From assembly GCF_023715505.1 (NCBI RefSeq), contig NZ_JAMBOH010000006.1:124001-188000 (forward strand): DNA of 64,000 nt, in the 5' to 3' direction. Each line of letters begins with the position of its first letter. Position 1 is the stretch's first letter. Under the pieces are notes generated by a model. It ran no database searches, was not told the DNA's origin, and saw only the letters and a list, made by a program, of their open reading frames with translations. The stretch comes from Neobacillus cucumis. GTDB lineage: Bacteria > Bacillota > Bacilli > Bacillales_B > DSM-18226. The translations under genes and the position numbers were made by a program. Shown in pieces: positions 17,366 through 25,760 of the stretch.

Positions 17366-17563
17366 TTGGGCAGCCAAATTCAAAATAAAAATACGCAAGT
17401 GGATTTTTTAAAACACCGTTTAAACATGTTTATTGATGTTCTTGATGCGATCGATCCTGAAGATGCTGATTTAGAGGATATTGACCGTTTAATCGCGATG
17501 CTGGATGATATGGAATCTAAGTGCCGTGAATTTAATAATCGTGAAGTAAGTGAGTCTGTTTAA
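17366..17563 (+). CDS. SE1561 family small protein (YfjT-like)
   Basis: A 65-residue acidic soluble helical protein: FLKHRLNMFIDVLDAIDPED, then LEDIDRLIAMLDDMESKCREF. I recognise the SE1561 pattern seen across Firmicutes; function unknown. The TTG at 17366 is chosen because AAAGGAG lies eight bases before it; the upstream ATG overlaps that binding site. It probably corresponds to B. subtilis YfjT by neighbourhood, which I hold only loosely. Confidence 0.7.
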   Translation: MGSQIQNKNTQVDFLKHRLNMFIDVLDAIDPEDADLEDIDRLIAMLDDMESKCREFNNREVSESV

Positions 17564-17715
17564 ATAACAGGCTCTTTTTTGGGACTTGTACATGTTGCCA
17601 ATAGCAAGCTTTTCCTTTAATTTGAGTGATTATAGGAGTATAATGTAAGCGTGCAAATAGTTGTAAAATTGAAAATAGATGAAAATTGGGGAACAAAGGG
17701 AAAGGAGTACTCGAA

Positions 17716-19263
17716 TTGAATATTGAAAAACTTCAAGAAAGCATGTACGAGCTAATTGTTGAAACATCAACTAAACTTCCGAAAGACGTTCGCCGTGCTG
17801 TGTTAGCTGCAAAGCAAAAAGAAAATGCAGGAACAAGTGCTGCCATGAGTCTTGCCACGATCACCAATAATATTAAAATGGCTGACGATCAGGTATCGCC
17901 CATCTGTCAAGATACGGGCCTGCCGACCTTTAAAATTAAGACACCTGTGGGCGTTAACCAATTAGAAATTAAAGAGGCCATTAGAAATGCCATTGTTCTT
18001 GCGACAAAAGAAGGTAAATTGCGTCCGAACTCGGTTGATTCTTTAACAGGTGAAAATAGCGGCGATAACCTTGGCGCTGGCGTACCGGTCATCAAATTTG
18101 AACAATGGGAAAAAGACTATATTGACGTGCGTCTGATTTTAAAAGGCGGCGGTTGTGAAAACAAAAACATTCAATACAGCCTTCCATGTGAATTAGAAGG
18201 GCTTGGCCGAGCTGGACGTGACCTTGATGGTATCCGCAAATGCATCATGCATTCCGTTTACCAAGCACAGGGACAAGGCTGCAGCGCCGGTTTTATTGGT
18301 GTAGGAATTGGCGGTGACCGTTCATCAGGGTATGATTTAGCAAAAGAGCAATTATTCCGTTCAGTGGAGGATGTCAATCCAAACGAGGATCTTCGCAAGC
18401 TAGAAGAATATGTAATGGAAAATGCGAATAAATTAGGAATTGGGACGATGGGATTCGGCGGGGAAGCGACCCTTTTAGGTTGTAAAGTAGGCGTCATGAA
18501 TCGTATTCCAGCGAGCTTCTACGTCTCCGTTGCATATAACTGCTGGGCATTCCGCCGTTTAGGTGTAAGTGTGGACGCTGAGACGGGTGAAATTAAAGAA
18601 TGGGCATACCAAGAAGGTGAGTTCATTGATTTTGCAGAAACGGAAGCTGAAAAGGAAACAGCGGCTGCTTCATCATCCTCTGATGTGATTAAGTTAGAGG
18701 CACCGATTACAGAAGAAAAGATTCGTTCGTTAAAGGTTGGCGACGTTGTCCAAATTAATGGATTAATGTACACCGGACGTGATGCGATTCATAAGTATTT
18801 AAGTGACCATGATGCACCGGTTGATTTGAATGGTCAGGTGATTTATCATTGCGGTCCAGTCATGTTGAAGGACGAAAATGGCGAGTGGCATGTGAAAGCA
18901 GCCGGTCCGACAACGAGTATTCGTGAGGAGCCTTATCAAGGCGATATCATGAAGAAGTTCGGTATCCGGGCTGTGATTGGTAAGGGCGGAATGGGTCCGA
19001 AAACATTGGCAGCCTTGAAAGAACATGGCGGAGTTTATTTGAACGCGATCGGCGGGGCTGCTCAGTATTATGCTGATTGTATAAAAGGCGTAGAGGGCGT
19101 TGATTTAATGCAATTTGGTATTCCTGAAGCGATGTGGCACTTGCGTGTTGAAGGCTTTACTGCCGTTGTAACGATGGATTCGCATGGTAACAGTCTGCAT
19201 GCTGATGTTGATAAGTCTTCATTGGAGAAATTAGCTCAGTTTAAGGAGCCAGTTTTTAAATAA
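17716..19263 (+). CDS. class I (iron-sulfur) fumarate hydratase
   Basis: A 515-residue fused alpha-beta hydro-lyase. Cys residues in ICQDTGLP, GQGCSAGF and TLLGCKVG are the expected ligands of a [4Fe-4S] cluster, and the C-terminal beta part contains YTGRDAIHKYL, HCGPVM, GKGGMGP and GGAAQYYAD. Known reaction: fumarate to malate in the TCA cycle; close relatives act on tartrate, so substrate is likely but not certain. The TTG at 17716 follows AAAGGAG. B. subtilis uses only the class II enzyme, so this is an additional or replacing isozyme. Confidence 0.9.
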   Translation: MNIEKLQESMYELIVETSTKLPKDVRRAVLAAKQKENAGTSAAMSLATITNNIKMADDQVSPICQDTGLPTFKIKTPVGVNQLEIKEAIRNAIVLATKEGKLRPNSVDSLTGENSGDNLGAGVPVIKFEQWEKDYIDVRLILKGGGCENKNIQYSLPCELEGLGRAGRDLDGIRKCIMHSVYQAQGQGCSAGFIGVGIGGDRSSGYDLAKEQLFRSVEDVNPNEDLRKLEEYVMENANKLGIGTMGFGGEATLLGCKVGVMNRIPASFYVSVAYNCWAFRRLGVSVDAETGEIKEWAYQEGEFIDFAETEAEKETAAASSSSDVIKLEAPITEEKIRSLKVGDVVQINGLMYTGRDAIHKYLSDHDAPVDLNGQVIYHCGPVMLKDENGEWHVKAAGPTTSIREEPYQGDIMKKFGIRAVIGKGGMGPKTLAALKEHGGVYLNAIGGAAQYYADCIKGVEGVDLMQFGIPEAMWHLRVEGFTAVVTMDSHGNSLHADVDKSSLEKLAQFKEPVFK

Positions 19264-19271
19264 GAGGTTGG

Positions 19272-19308
19272 GGGATAGGCGTGTGTGGTGCGCCTGTCTC
19301 TTTTTTAT
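19272..19308 (+). terminator. terminator after fumarase
   Basis: GGATAGGCG pairs with CGCCTGTCT around a GTGTGGTG loop, followed by CTTTTTT. Confidence 0.8.
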
Positions 19309-19360
19309 TGGAGACAAGTTGGTAAAAAAATACAATTTTTGTTGTATTAGTATTGGATTT

Positions 19361-19519
19361 TGTAGAATTACCCTGGTCTTTTGTAGAATGAAGGGCATTA
19401 TATTTAATGGTAATTAATTTCCAAATTATGTAGAATTGAAGCCTTGATTTGTAGAATAAATTAAATTAATGTAGAATTCCTTCTCTATTTTGTAGAAATC
19501 AGCTTCAACTTTGTAGAAT
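19361..19519 (+). repeat. array of seven TGTAGAAT boxes at about 21-bp period
   Basis: TGTAGAAT (once TGTAGAAA) starts at 19361, 19382, 19429, 19450, 19470, 19491 and 19512. Spacings are 21, 47, 21, 20, 21 and 21, i.e. two helical turns with one larger gap. Most copies read TTTGTAGAATT. The array lies 115 bases upstream of the NERD reading frame, after the fumarase terminator. All copies are in the same orientation. It is not CRISPR: boxes are about 8-11 bp and intervals only about 12 bp. It could be a cooperative protein-binding array. Confidence 0.85.
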
Positions 19520-19633
19520 TCCTATAACAAGTTACCCTATTTTATTCAATTCATAAACAGTTCACGTAATTATTAAAGGATATTGCCTTAAATAAATCGA
19601 AAATACTCCTCATTATGAAAGGAGGAATGAATT

Positions 19634-20600
19634 TTGTTTGTTAAAAACTTAAAAGTACCTATTATTTTACAAAAAGCGGAAGTTCTTGAGAAAAGAATCC
19701 CTCAAAATCATCCTAGTATTTCCGATTTAAAGTCTTTTATCAAAAATTTACGGTCAGGATATAATGGTGAACGGAAAATAAATTATTATTTAAACCAACT
19801 ACCGCCGGAAAGGTTCTATATTTACCACGATCTTCGCCTTCCATATGGAGAGAATGCCTACTTCCAAATCGATGCCCTGCTTCTCTGCTCGAGAGGTATA
19901 TTTATGTTAGATGGTAAAAATCACTCAGGTAAGCTAACTATCGAACCTAATCAAATGACCCAAGAGTACGATGAAAAAAGAGTTATTTTTGAAAATCCCA
20001 TTTCCCAGGCCAACAGACACAAACTGTTGTTATCTTATTTTTTGGAAAAATATAAGATACCATCTGTCCCAATAGAATCCCTTGTGGTGATTTGTAGTAC
20101 CTCAACTGAATTAGTTATAAGTCCTGGGTATGCGGAAGGTACAAAGAAAGTCTGCCGGTTAAGTGACTTACTAAAAAACTTAGATGGTCTTTATCATCAT
20201 TACAATCGGGAACTGCTAGATAACAAAACATTGGAAAAAATAAAAAGGCTGCTTCTAAAGAAACATACACCATTAAATACAGACCTTTAGAGAAATTCAA
20301 AATTTTAAAATCAGAAGTAATAACAGGAGTCCAATGTCCAAAATGCGCATTTTTTTCAATGTATTATCAGAGAAAGATTTGGCAGTGTCCTGCCTGTCAA
20401 TTTATTTATCGAGACGCCTTTCTAAATGCAGTAAAAGATTACTTTTTGTTAGGAAATCGTCGTTTACAAACTTAGAATTGCGGTTATTCCTTCACTTGCC
20501 ATCTTCACGGGTCACCACCTATACCATGTCGTTATTAGATTTTCCTTATACAGGTACAACCAAGAGCCGCGTCTACCACCCCCCTAAAGATTTCCTATAA
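19634..20600 (+). pseudogene. NERD-domain protein gene with two frameshifts
   Basis: The first frame (19634-20290, TTG start after GGAGGA) encodes a nuclease-related NERD domain: GYNGERKINYYLNQL, then FQIDALLLCSRGIFMLDGKN. The C-terminal zinc ribbon (CPKCAFFSMYYQ, WQCPACQFIYRDAFLNAV) is intact but in the next frame (tgt at 20335), and the expected last segment (LELRLFLHLPSS, GTTKSRVYHPP) is in the third frame, ending at 20600. Frames step 2, 1, 0, consistent with two single-base deletions, near 20250-20290 and 20420-20470. The full protein would be about 320 residues. The first 218 residues could still be made. The 88-residue frame at 20334-20600 is not a separate gene. Confidence 0.82.
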
Positions 20601-20667
20601 ATTACTAATTATCCTTTTCCCTTCTATAACAAACACTAAGATAAATAAAAAATAGGGGGGAACACGG

Positions 20668-21435
20668 ATGAAACGCTTAATCACTTTCCTTGCCATCATG
20701 TGCTTACTGCTCCCAACAAGTACATATGCAGCAGTATCCAACCAGCCAATAAACTGGGGGTTTAAAAAAGCCCAAAATGAGGTTCCGCCGGAAGCAGGAG
20801 CCCGGTATGACCAGATCCTAGCCAAATACGGTGCCTTTTATAAAGGCGACCCCAAATCCAAAGTCTTATATTTGACCTTTGACAGTGGTTATGAAAATGG
20901 ATACATGCCCAAAATCCTTGAAGTGTTGAAAAAGGAAAAAGTGCCTGCAGCCTTTTTTGTAACAGGCCACTTTTTAAATTCTCAGCCCGAGCTGTCAAAA
21001 CAAATGGTAGAAGAAGGACATATCATCGGCAATCATTCCTGGAGCCATCCAGATTTTACAGCTGTCAGTGATGCCAAAATAAGGGAAGAGCTTCAAAAAG
21101 TAAAGGTCAAAGCAAAAGAAGTAACCGGGCAAAAAGAAATGAAGTACCTTCGTCCGCCGCGTGGTGTCTTCAGTGAAAGAACGCTGCAAATTGCCAAGGA
21201 AGAGGGCTACACCCACGTGTTTTGGTCGCTTGCCTTTGTAGACTGGAACGTAAATCAGCAAAAAGGCTGGCAATATTCCTACAACAATATCATGAATCAA
21301 ATCCATCCGGGATGTGTAATCCTGCTTCATTCTATCTCAAAAGATAACGCTGATGCACTTGAGCAAGCGATTAAGGATTTGAAAAAGAGAGGCTATAAAT
21401 TCAAGAGTCTCGATGATTTTCCAAAACTTAAGTAA
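20668..21435 (+). CDS. pdaA: N-acetylmuramic acid deacetylase PdaA (spore cortex)
   Basis: A 255-residue polysaccharide deacetylase with an N-terminal signal peptide (about residues 1-22). Motifs of the NodB fold are TFDSGYENGY (metal Asp), HSWSHPDF (metal His pair), LRPPRGVFSE and ILLHSISKDNADA. PdaA (YfjS in B. subtilis) makes the muramic delta-lactam of spore cortex needed for germination. Its position in a yfk/yfj-like neighbourhood agrees. Start ATG follows AGGGGGGAA. Its presence supports a sporulating host. A terminator follows. Confidence 0.92.
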   Translation: MKRLITFLAIMCLLLPTSTYAAVSNQPINWGFKKAQNEVPPEAGARYDQILAKYGAFYKGDPKSKVLYLTFDSGYENGYMPKILEVLKKEKVPAAFFVTGHFLNSQPELSKQMVEEGHIIGNHSWSHPDFTAVSDAKIREELQKVKVKAKEVTGQKEMKYLRPPRGVFSERTLQIAKEEGYTHVFWSLAFVDWNVNQQKGWQYSYNNIMNQIHPGCVILLHSISKDNADALEQAIKDLKKRGYKFKSLDDFPKLK

Positions 21436-21444
21436 ATCAACAGA

Positions 21445-21470
21445 GCCGGATTCAACAGAATCCGGCCTTT
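21445..21470 (+). terminator. terminator after pdaA
   Basis: Perfect nine-base stem GCCGGATTC / GAATCCGGC with loop AACA, followed by CTTTCG; the T run is weak. Confidence 0.75.
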
Positions 21471-21550
21471 CGTATTGAATCATGCATGATCTTCCCAGGA
21501 AAGGGTGTTTACGGGTTTAAGCTATAGTGTTCCATCTCCCTTTATAAAAA

Positions 21551-21590
21551 TGTTTCAAAAGTTAAACCTTACTAGTTCAAATTTGCGACA
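21551..21590. promoter_or_regulatory. sigma-54 activator binding site 1
   Basis: A 40-bp dyad: TGTTTCAAAAGTTAAAC on the left and, on the opposite strand from the right end, TGTCGCAAATTTGAAC. The same 40-bp geometry recurs at 42912-42951. It ends 40 bases before the -24 element. It is probably the binding site of the activator encoded at 39141; inferred from recurrence. Confidence 0.75.
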
Positions 21591-21628
21591 TCTAAAATCT
21601 GGTTCAGCATTTTTAGTAGATTGATATG

Positions 21629-21645
21629 TTGGCACGATTTTTGCA
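21629..21645 (+). promoter_or_regulatory. sigma-54 promoter 1
   Basis: TTGGCACGATTTTTGCA, a near-perfect -24/-12 element with GG (21631) and GC (21643) separated by exactly ten bases. It stands 82 bases before the CoA-transferase gene. Confidence 0.93.
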
Positions 21646-21726
21646 TATTACATTAGTGAAGATTGATTTTAATTAAAAATTTTGCTGTACCTTGATGGAA
21701 TATGCACAAAGACTTAGGAGGTTTTT

Positions 21727-22914
21727 ATGGTTGGTCCACTAGAAGGGATAAAAGTTTTAGAACTTTCAAGGACGCTCGCAGGCCCGTTTTGTAGTATGCA
21801 ATTGGCTGATATGGGAGCGGAAGTAATTAAGGTTGAACAGCCGGGGATTGGCGATGAAACACGAAGCTATATTCCGCCAGAAATAAATGGAGAATCTACT
21901 TATTTTATGAGCCTAAATAAAAATAAAAAAGGCATTACGTTGAATCTCAAAACGGAAGAGGGTCAAAGGATCGTAAAACAGCTGGTAAAGGATTCCGATG
22001 TATTAATTGAAAACTTTCGAAACGGAACAATGGAGAAGTTTGGCTTAGGGTATGATGTGCTCAAAGAAATCAACCCCCGTCTCGTCTATTGCGCTGTCAG
22101 CGGATTTGGCCGGACAGGTCCGATGAAAGATGAACCAGCTTATGATTTATTGATGCAAGGTTTCGGAGGATTGATGAGTGTTACGGGTGAGGAAGGAAGG
22201 GCCCCTGTTAAGGTAGGGTATTCAATCGTTGATTTGGCAACAGGACTTTATGCATCGCTTGGGGTTGTCCTTGCCTTGCTGGCCAGGGAAAGGTCGGGAA
22301 AAGGCCAATATGTGGAATCTTCTTTGTTGGAAACCAGCGTCTCATTGACCAACTACCTTGGGCAAGGTGTTTTAGCAACAGGAAAAGTTCCCCGACGTTT
22401 AGGTTCATCACATCCAAACCTTGTGCCGTACCAGGTGTTTGAGACGAAAGATGGTTATGTCATCATTGCGGTACCCAATGATTGGCTTTGGAGAAAAATG
22501 TGTGTTGCCCTTGAACTTGACCATTTAAAGGATCATCCGAAATTTGCCGTAAACGTGAACCGTGTAGCAAACAGGGAAGAACTTGTTGCGATTCTTACGG
22601 AATATACGAAGAGTAAAGAATCATCGGAAATTATCGAAAGGTTAAAAAAGGCAGGTATACCAAGTGGTCCGATCAATGACATTGCCCAACTACTAGAGCA
22701 TCCCCAGGTTCAATATCGGGAAATGATTCAAGAGGTAGAGCATCCGACCATTGGTACGCTGAAAATGCTTGGAATCCCGCTTAAATTATCAGATACGCCG
22801 GGGTCCGTACGGAAAGCACCACCTTTATTAGGTGAAAATACAGATGATGTGTTAACTGCCCTCGGTTACAGTCCTGGAGACATTGCAGATTTTAAAGAAA
22901 AGGGGATTATTTAG
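21727..22914 (+). CDS. CaiB/BaiF class III CoA-transferase
   Basis: A 395-residue family III CoA-transferase that moves CoA from one acyl-CoA to another carboxylic acid. Seen: LELSRTLAGPFCSMQLADMG at the N-terminus, NKNKKGITLNLK, FRNGTMEKFGLGYD, and EPAYDLLMQGFGGLMSVTG with the catalytic Asp (about residue 140). It is the first gene after sigma-54 promoter 1, with a GGAGG site, and its stop precedes the next start by one base. It likely activates the island's acid substrate or exchanges CoA with a pathway product. Confidence 0.9.
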   Translation: MVGPLEGIKVLELSRTLAGPFCSMQLADMGAEVIKVEQPGIGDETRSYIPPEINGESTYFMSLNKNKKGITLNLKTEEGQRIVKQLVKDSDVLIENFRNGTMEKFGLGYDVLKEINPRLVYCAVSGFGRTGPMKDEPAYDLLMQGFGGLMSVTGEEGRAPVKVGYSIVDLATGLYASLGVVLALLARERSGKGQYVESSLLETSVSLTNYLGQGVLATGKVPRRLGSSHPNLVPYQVFETKDGYVIIAVPNDWLWRKMCVALELDHLKDHPKFAVNVNRVANREELVAILTEYTKSKESSEIIERLKKAGIPSGPINDIAQLLEHPQVQYREMIQEVEHPTIGTLKMLGIPLKLSDTPGSVRKAPPLLGENTDDVLTALGYSPGDIADFKEKGII

Positions 22915-22915
22915 A

Positions 22916-23761
22916 ATGATCAATCATATTGCTGTCATTGGCGGCGGTACAATGGGGCGTGGAATTGCCTATACCGCTGCATTAGTTGGATTTAAAGTAA
23001 CGTTACAGGACATATCTGAGCAGGCTCTTGAAAAAGCAAGAGAATACATTGAAAACTTGTTAAATAGAAGTGCAGCAAAAGGATACATCCAGGCCGAACA
23101 GGAAGCAGAGGCAAAGAAAAATCTATTTTACACAACGCAGCTGCAAGAAGCTGTAAGTAAAACGGACTTGGTCATCGAAGCAGCCTTAGAAATAATGGAG
23201 TTAAAAATAAGTATCTTTAAGCAATTAGATGAATTGGCGCCCGCTCATGCAATCCTTGCAACTAATACATCCACAATGAGCCCGACGGAGATTGCGGCTG
23301 CAACGGGAAGGCCTGAACAATGTATCGCGATGCACTTCTTTAACCCCGTTCATCGCATGAAATTAATCGAGATTATTCGAGGCTTGGATACATCTGATGC
23401 TACGGTAGAGGTGGTCAAACAAGTGGCGGAAAAGCTTGGTAAAGTATCGGTCGAAGTCAATGAATTTCCTGGTTTTGTAACAAGTCGGATGAATTGTCTA
23501 ATTGGAAATGAAGCCATGAACATGCTAATGGAAGGAGTGGCTTCAGCCGAAGACATTGATAAGGCTCTTAAATATGGTTTAAATCATCCGATGGGTCCAC
23601 TTGAATTGGCGGACCTTGTAGGCTTGGATAGCCGTTTGCGAAATATGGAATATTTGTATCAGCAATTAGGTGAAAAGTACCGTCCATCTCCCTTACTAGT
23701 GAAATATGTGAAGGCAGGACGTTTGGGAAAAAAATCAGGCCGAGGATTTTACCAATATTAA
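22916..23761 (+). CDS. 3-hydroxyacyl-CoA dehydrogenase
   Basis: A 281-residue NAD-dependent dehydrogenase of the 3-hydroxybutyryl-CoA type. Rossmann motif IAVIGGGTMGRGIA at the N-terminus, catalytic His in MHFFNPVHRMKLIEI, and a C-terminal domain with NHPMGPLELADLVGLD. It oxidises the hydroxyl formed by the enoyl-CoA hydratases in the island. The ATG at 22916 is one base after the preceding stop, indicating translational coupling. Confidence 0.92.
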   Translation: MINHIAVIGGGTMGRGIAYTAALVGFKVTLQDISEQALEKAREYIENLLNRSAAKGYIQAEQEAEAKKNLFYTTQLQEAVSKTDLVIEAALEIMELKISIFKQLDELAPAHAILATNTSTMSPTEIAAATGRPEQCIAMHFFNPVHRMKLIEIIRGLDTSDATVEVVKQVAEKLGKVSVEVNEFPGFVTSRMNCLIGNEAMNMLMEGVASAEDIDKALKYGLNHPMGPLELADLVGLDSRLRNMEYLYQQLGEKYRPSPLLVKYVKAGRLGKKSGRGFYQY

Positions 23762-23781
23762 TAAGAAGGAACGTGGAAAAA

Positions 23782-24930
23782 GTGGATTTTCAATTATCAG
23801 AAGATATTAAATTTTTAAAGCGAAGCATTCGGTAATTTATTGACAGCGAAGTCGATCCCCTTGCAATGGAAATTGAGGAGAAGGACGAGATTCCTGATAA
23901 GATCATGGACATGTCGAAGGAAATGGGATTGTTTGGGCTAAGTATCCCGGAAGAATACGGTGGCACAGGTATTGGAATGGTCGGTAAGTGTGCCATCTAT
24001 GAGGAATTAGGCAGGACTCATAATGGATATACCACGGTGATCGGTGCCCATACAGGGATCGGTTCTGTTGGAATCGTCGAGATGGGGAATGAAGAGCAAA
24101 AGCGAAAATACTTGCCGCCAATGGCTCGTGGGGAAATGATTGGATCTTTTGCATTGACTGAACCTAGTGCAGGTTCACATGCAACGAACCTGAAAACAAC
24201 GGCAGTGAGAAAAGGCGATAAATATGTCTTAAATGGAAGCAAACATTACATTACCAATGCACCGATTGCGGATGTCTTTACGGTTATGGCCGTAACTGAT
24301 CCATCGAAAGGGGCAAAAGGGATTACCTCCTTTATTGTTGAGAAAGACTTTCCTGGGTTCACAGTAGGGAAAAATGAAAAGAAAATGGGTCTTCGTGGAT
24401 CCCATTCCGCAGAAATTTTCTTTGAAGATTGTGAAGTTCCTGTAGAAAGTGTGCTTGGACTTGAAGGGCAAGGCTATGTTAACGCTTTGAAAATTCTTGC
24501 CAACGGCCGGTCGGGGCTTGCAGCAAGAAACCTGGGCAGTTGCGAAAAGCTGTTAGAGATGTCTCTCCAGCACGCAAATAATAGAATTCAGTTTGGCAAC
24601 CCCATTTTTGAACAACAAATTATCCAACATTATTTAGCAGAAATGGCGCTGGATATTGAAACATTGAGGAGCATGACCTACCGTGTGGCTTGGATGACAG
24701 ACCAAGGGATGAAGGTCATTAAGGAAGCGGCAATGGTAAAGCTCCTTGGATCCGAGGTCTATAATCGTGTGGCAGATAAGGCGGTACAGATTCACGGAGG
24801 GATTGGATATATTGCTGAATTCCCTGTCGAGCGCTTTTACCGGGATGCCAGAATCACCAAGATTTATGAAGGAACATCTGAAATCCAAAAAAATATTATT
24901 GCCGCGCAGTTAAAGCGGGAATACCTGTAG
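23782..24930 (+). pseudogene. acyl-CoA dehydrogenase with N-terminal nonsense codon
   Basis: From a GTG at 23782 (AGAAGGA site 11 bases upstream) the frame reads DFQLSEDIKFLKRSIR, then TAA at codon 18 (23833-23835), then continues in frame FIDSEVDPLAMEIEE and through the whole enzyme. The family has a residue such as E or Q at that point, so this is a nonsense mutation. The rest is intact: FALTEPSAGSH, GSKHYITNA, QFGNPI, GGIGYI and the catalytic Glu in YEGTSEIQ. Restart at the ATG 23866 would lose 28 residues and has no good binding site. It may be inactive, or a sequence error. Confidence 0.85.
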
Positions 24931-24970
24931 ATCCATAAATAAGTGTAGAAGAATAGGAGGATACCAGAAA

Positions 24971-25735
24971 ATGAATATTTTAGTTTTAGTGAAACATACC
25001 TTTGATACTGAAGAGAAGATCGTTATTCAAAACGGAGAGATTAGCGAGGAGGGGGTAGAGTTTATCCTTAATCCGTATGATGAATATGCAGTGGAAGAGG
25101 CTGTCAAAATCAAGGAAGAGTCTGGGGCAGAAGTAACGGTATTGACGGTCGGACCGACTCGATCTGAGAGTGTTTTAAGAACAGCGCTCGCAATGGGTGC
25201 AGACAAAGGGATCATCGTTGAACTAGAGGAAGAGGCAGACGAGTATGCCATCGCCAAGATCATCAAAGCAGCCCTTAAAGGGCAGGAGTACGATTTAGTC
25301 TTGGCTGGAAATATGGCGGTAGATTCCGGATCCGGCCAAGTTGCCATTCGGGTGGCCGAAGAATTAGGGATCGCTCAAGTCTCTACGATTACGAAACTCT
25401 CTCTTGATGGCACGAAGGCAATCGTCGAACGCGATATTGAGGGAGACGTGGAAATCACTGAAGTGAATCTTCCGTTTTTGGCAACCGCTCAACAAGGATT
25501 AAACGAGCCGCGTTATCCATCTCTTCCGGGGATTATGAAAGCGAAAAAGAAGCCTCTTGAACGTTTCACAGTAGAAGATCTGGAGTTATCAGAAGACGAC
25601 TTGGATCCTCGAACTTCCATACAAGATCAATATTTGCCGCCAAAGAAACAAGCAGGGAAAGTTTTAGAAGGCGAAATCGGCCAACAGGTTCAGGACCTTG
25701 TGAATCTGCTTCGCACGGAAGCAAAAGTAGTCTAA
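24971..25735 (+). CDS. etfB: electron transfer flavoprotein beta subunit
   Basis: A 254-residue EtfB: MNILVLVKHTFDTEEKI, NPYDEYAVEEAVKI, LAGNMAVDSGSGQVAIRVAEEL and the NLPFLATAQQGLNEPRYPSLPG stretch (shown in part) near residue 175. With EtfA it accepts electrons from acyl-CoA dehydrogenases. It lies between the dehydrogenase and etfA, starting with a TAGGAGG site, so it belongs to the first sigma-54 operon. Confidence 0.93.
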   Translation: MNILVLVKHTFDTEEKIVIQNGEISEEGVEFILNPYDEYAVEEAVKIKEESGAEVTVLTVGPTRSESVLRTALAMGADKGIIVELEEEADEYAIAKIIKAALKGQEYDLVLAGNMAVDSGSGQVAIRVAEELGIAQVSTITKLSLDGTKAIVERDIEGDVEITEVNLPFLATAQQGLNEPRYPSLPGIMKAKKKPLERFTVEDLELSEDDLDPRTSIQDQYLPPKKQAGKVLEGEIGQQVQDLVNLLRTEAKVV

Positions 25736-25760
25736 TTACGAACTTAGGAGGATGATCCAA

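Noticed and set aside
19361..19519. TGTAGAAT array as a CRISPR
   Set aside because: Repeat units are only 8-11 bp and intervals about 12 bp, with no cas genes nearby.
20334..20600. 88-codon frame after the NERD frame as an independent gene
   Set aside because: Its C-terminal half is the expected tail of the NERD protein and its start has no proper context; it is part of the broken gene.
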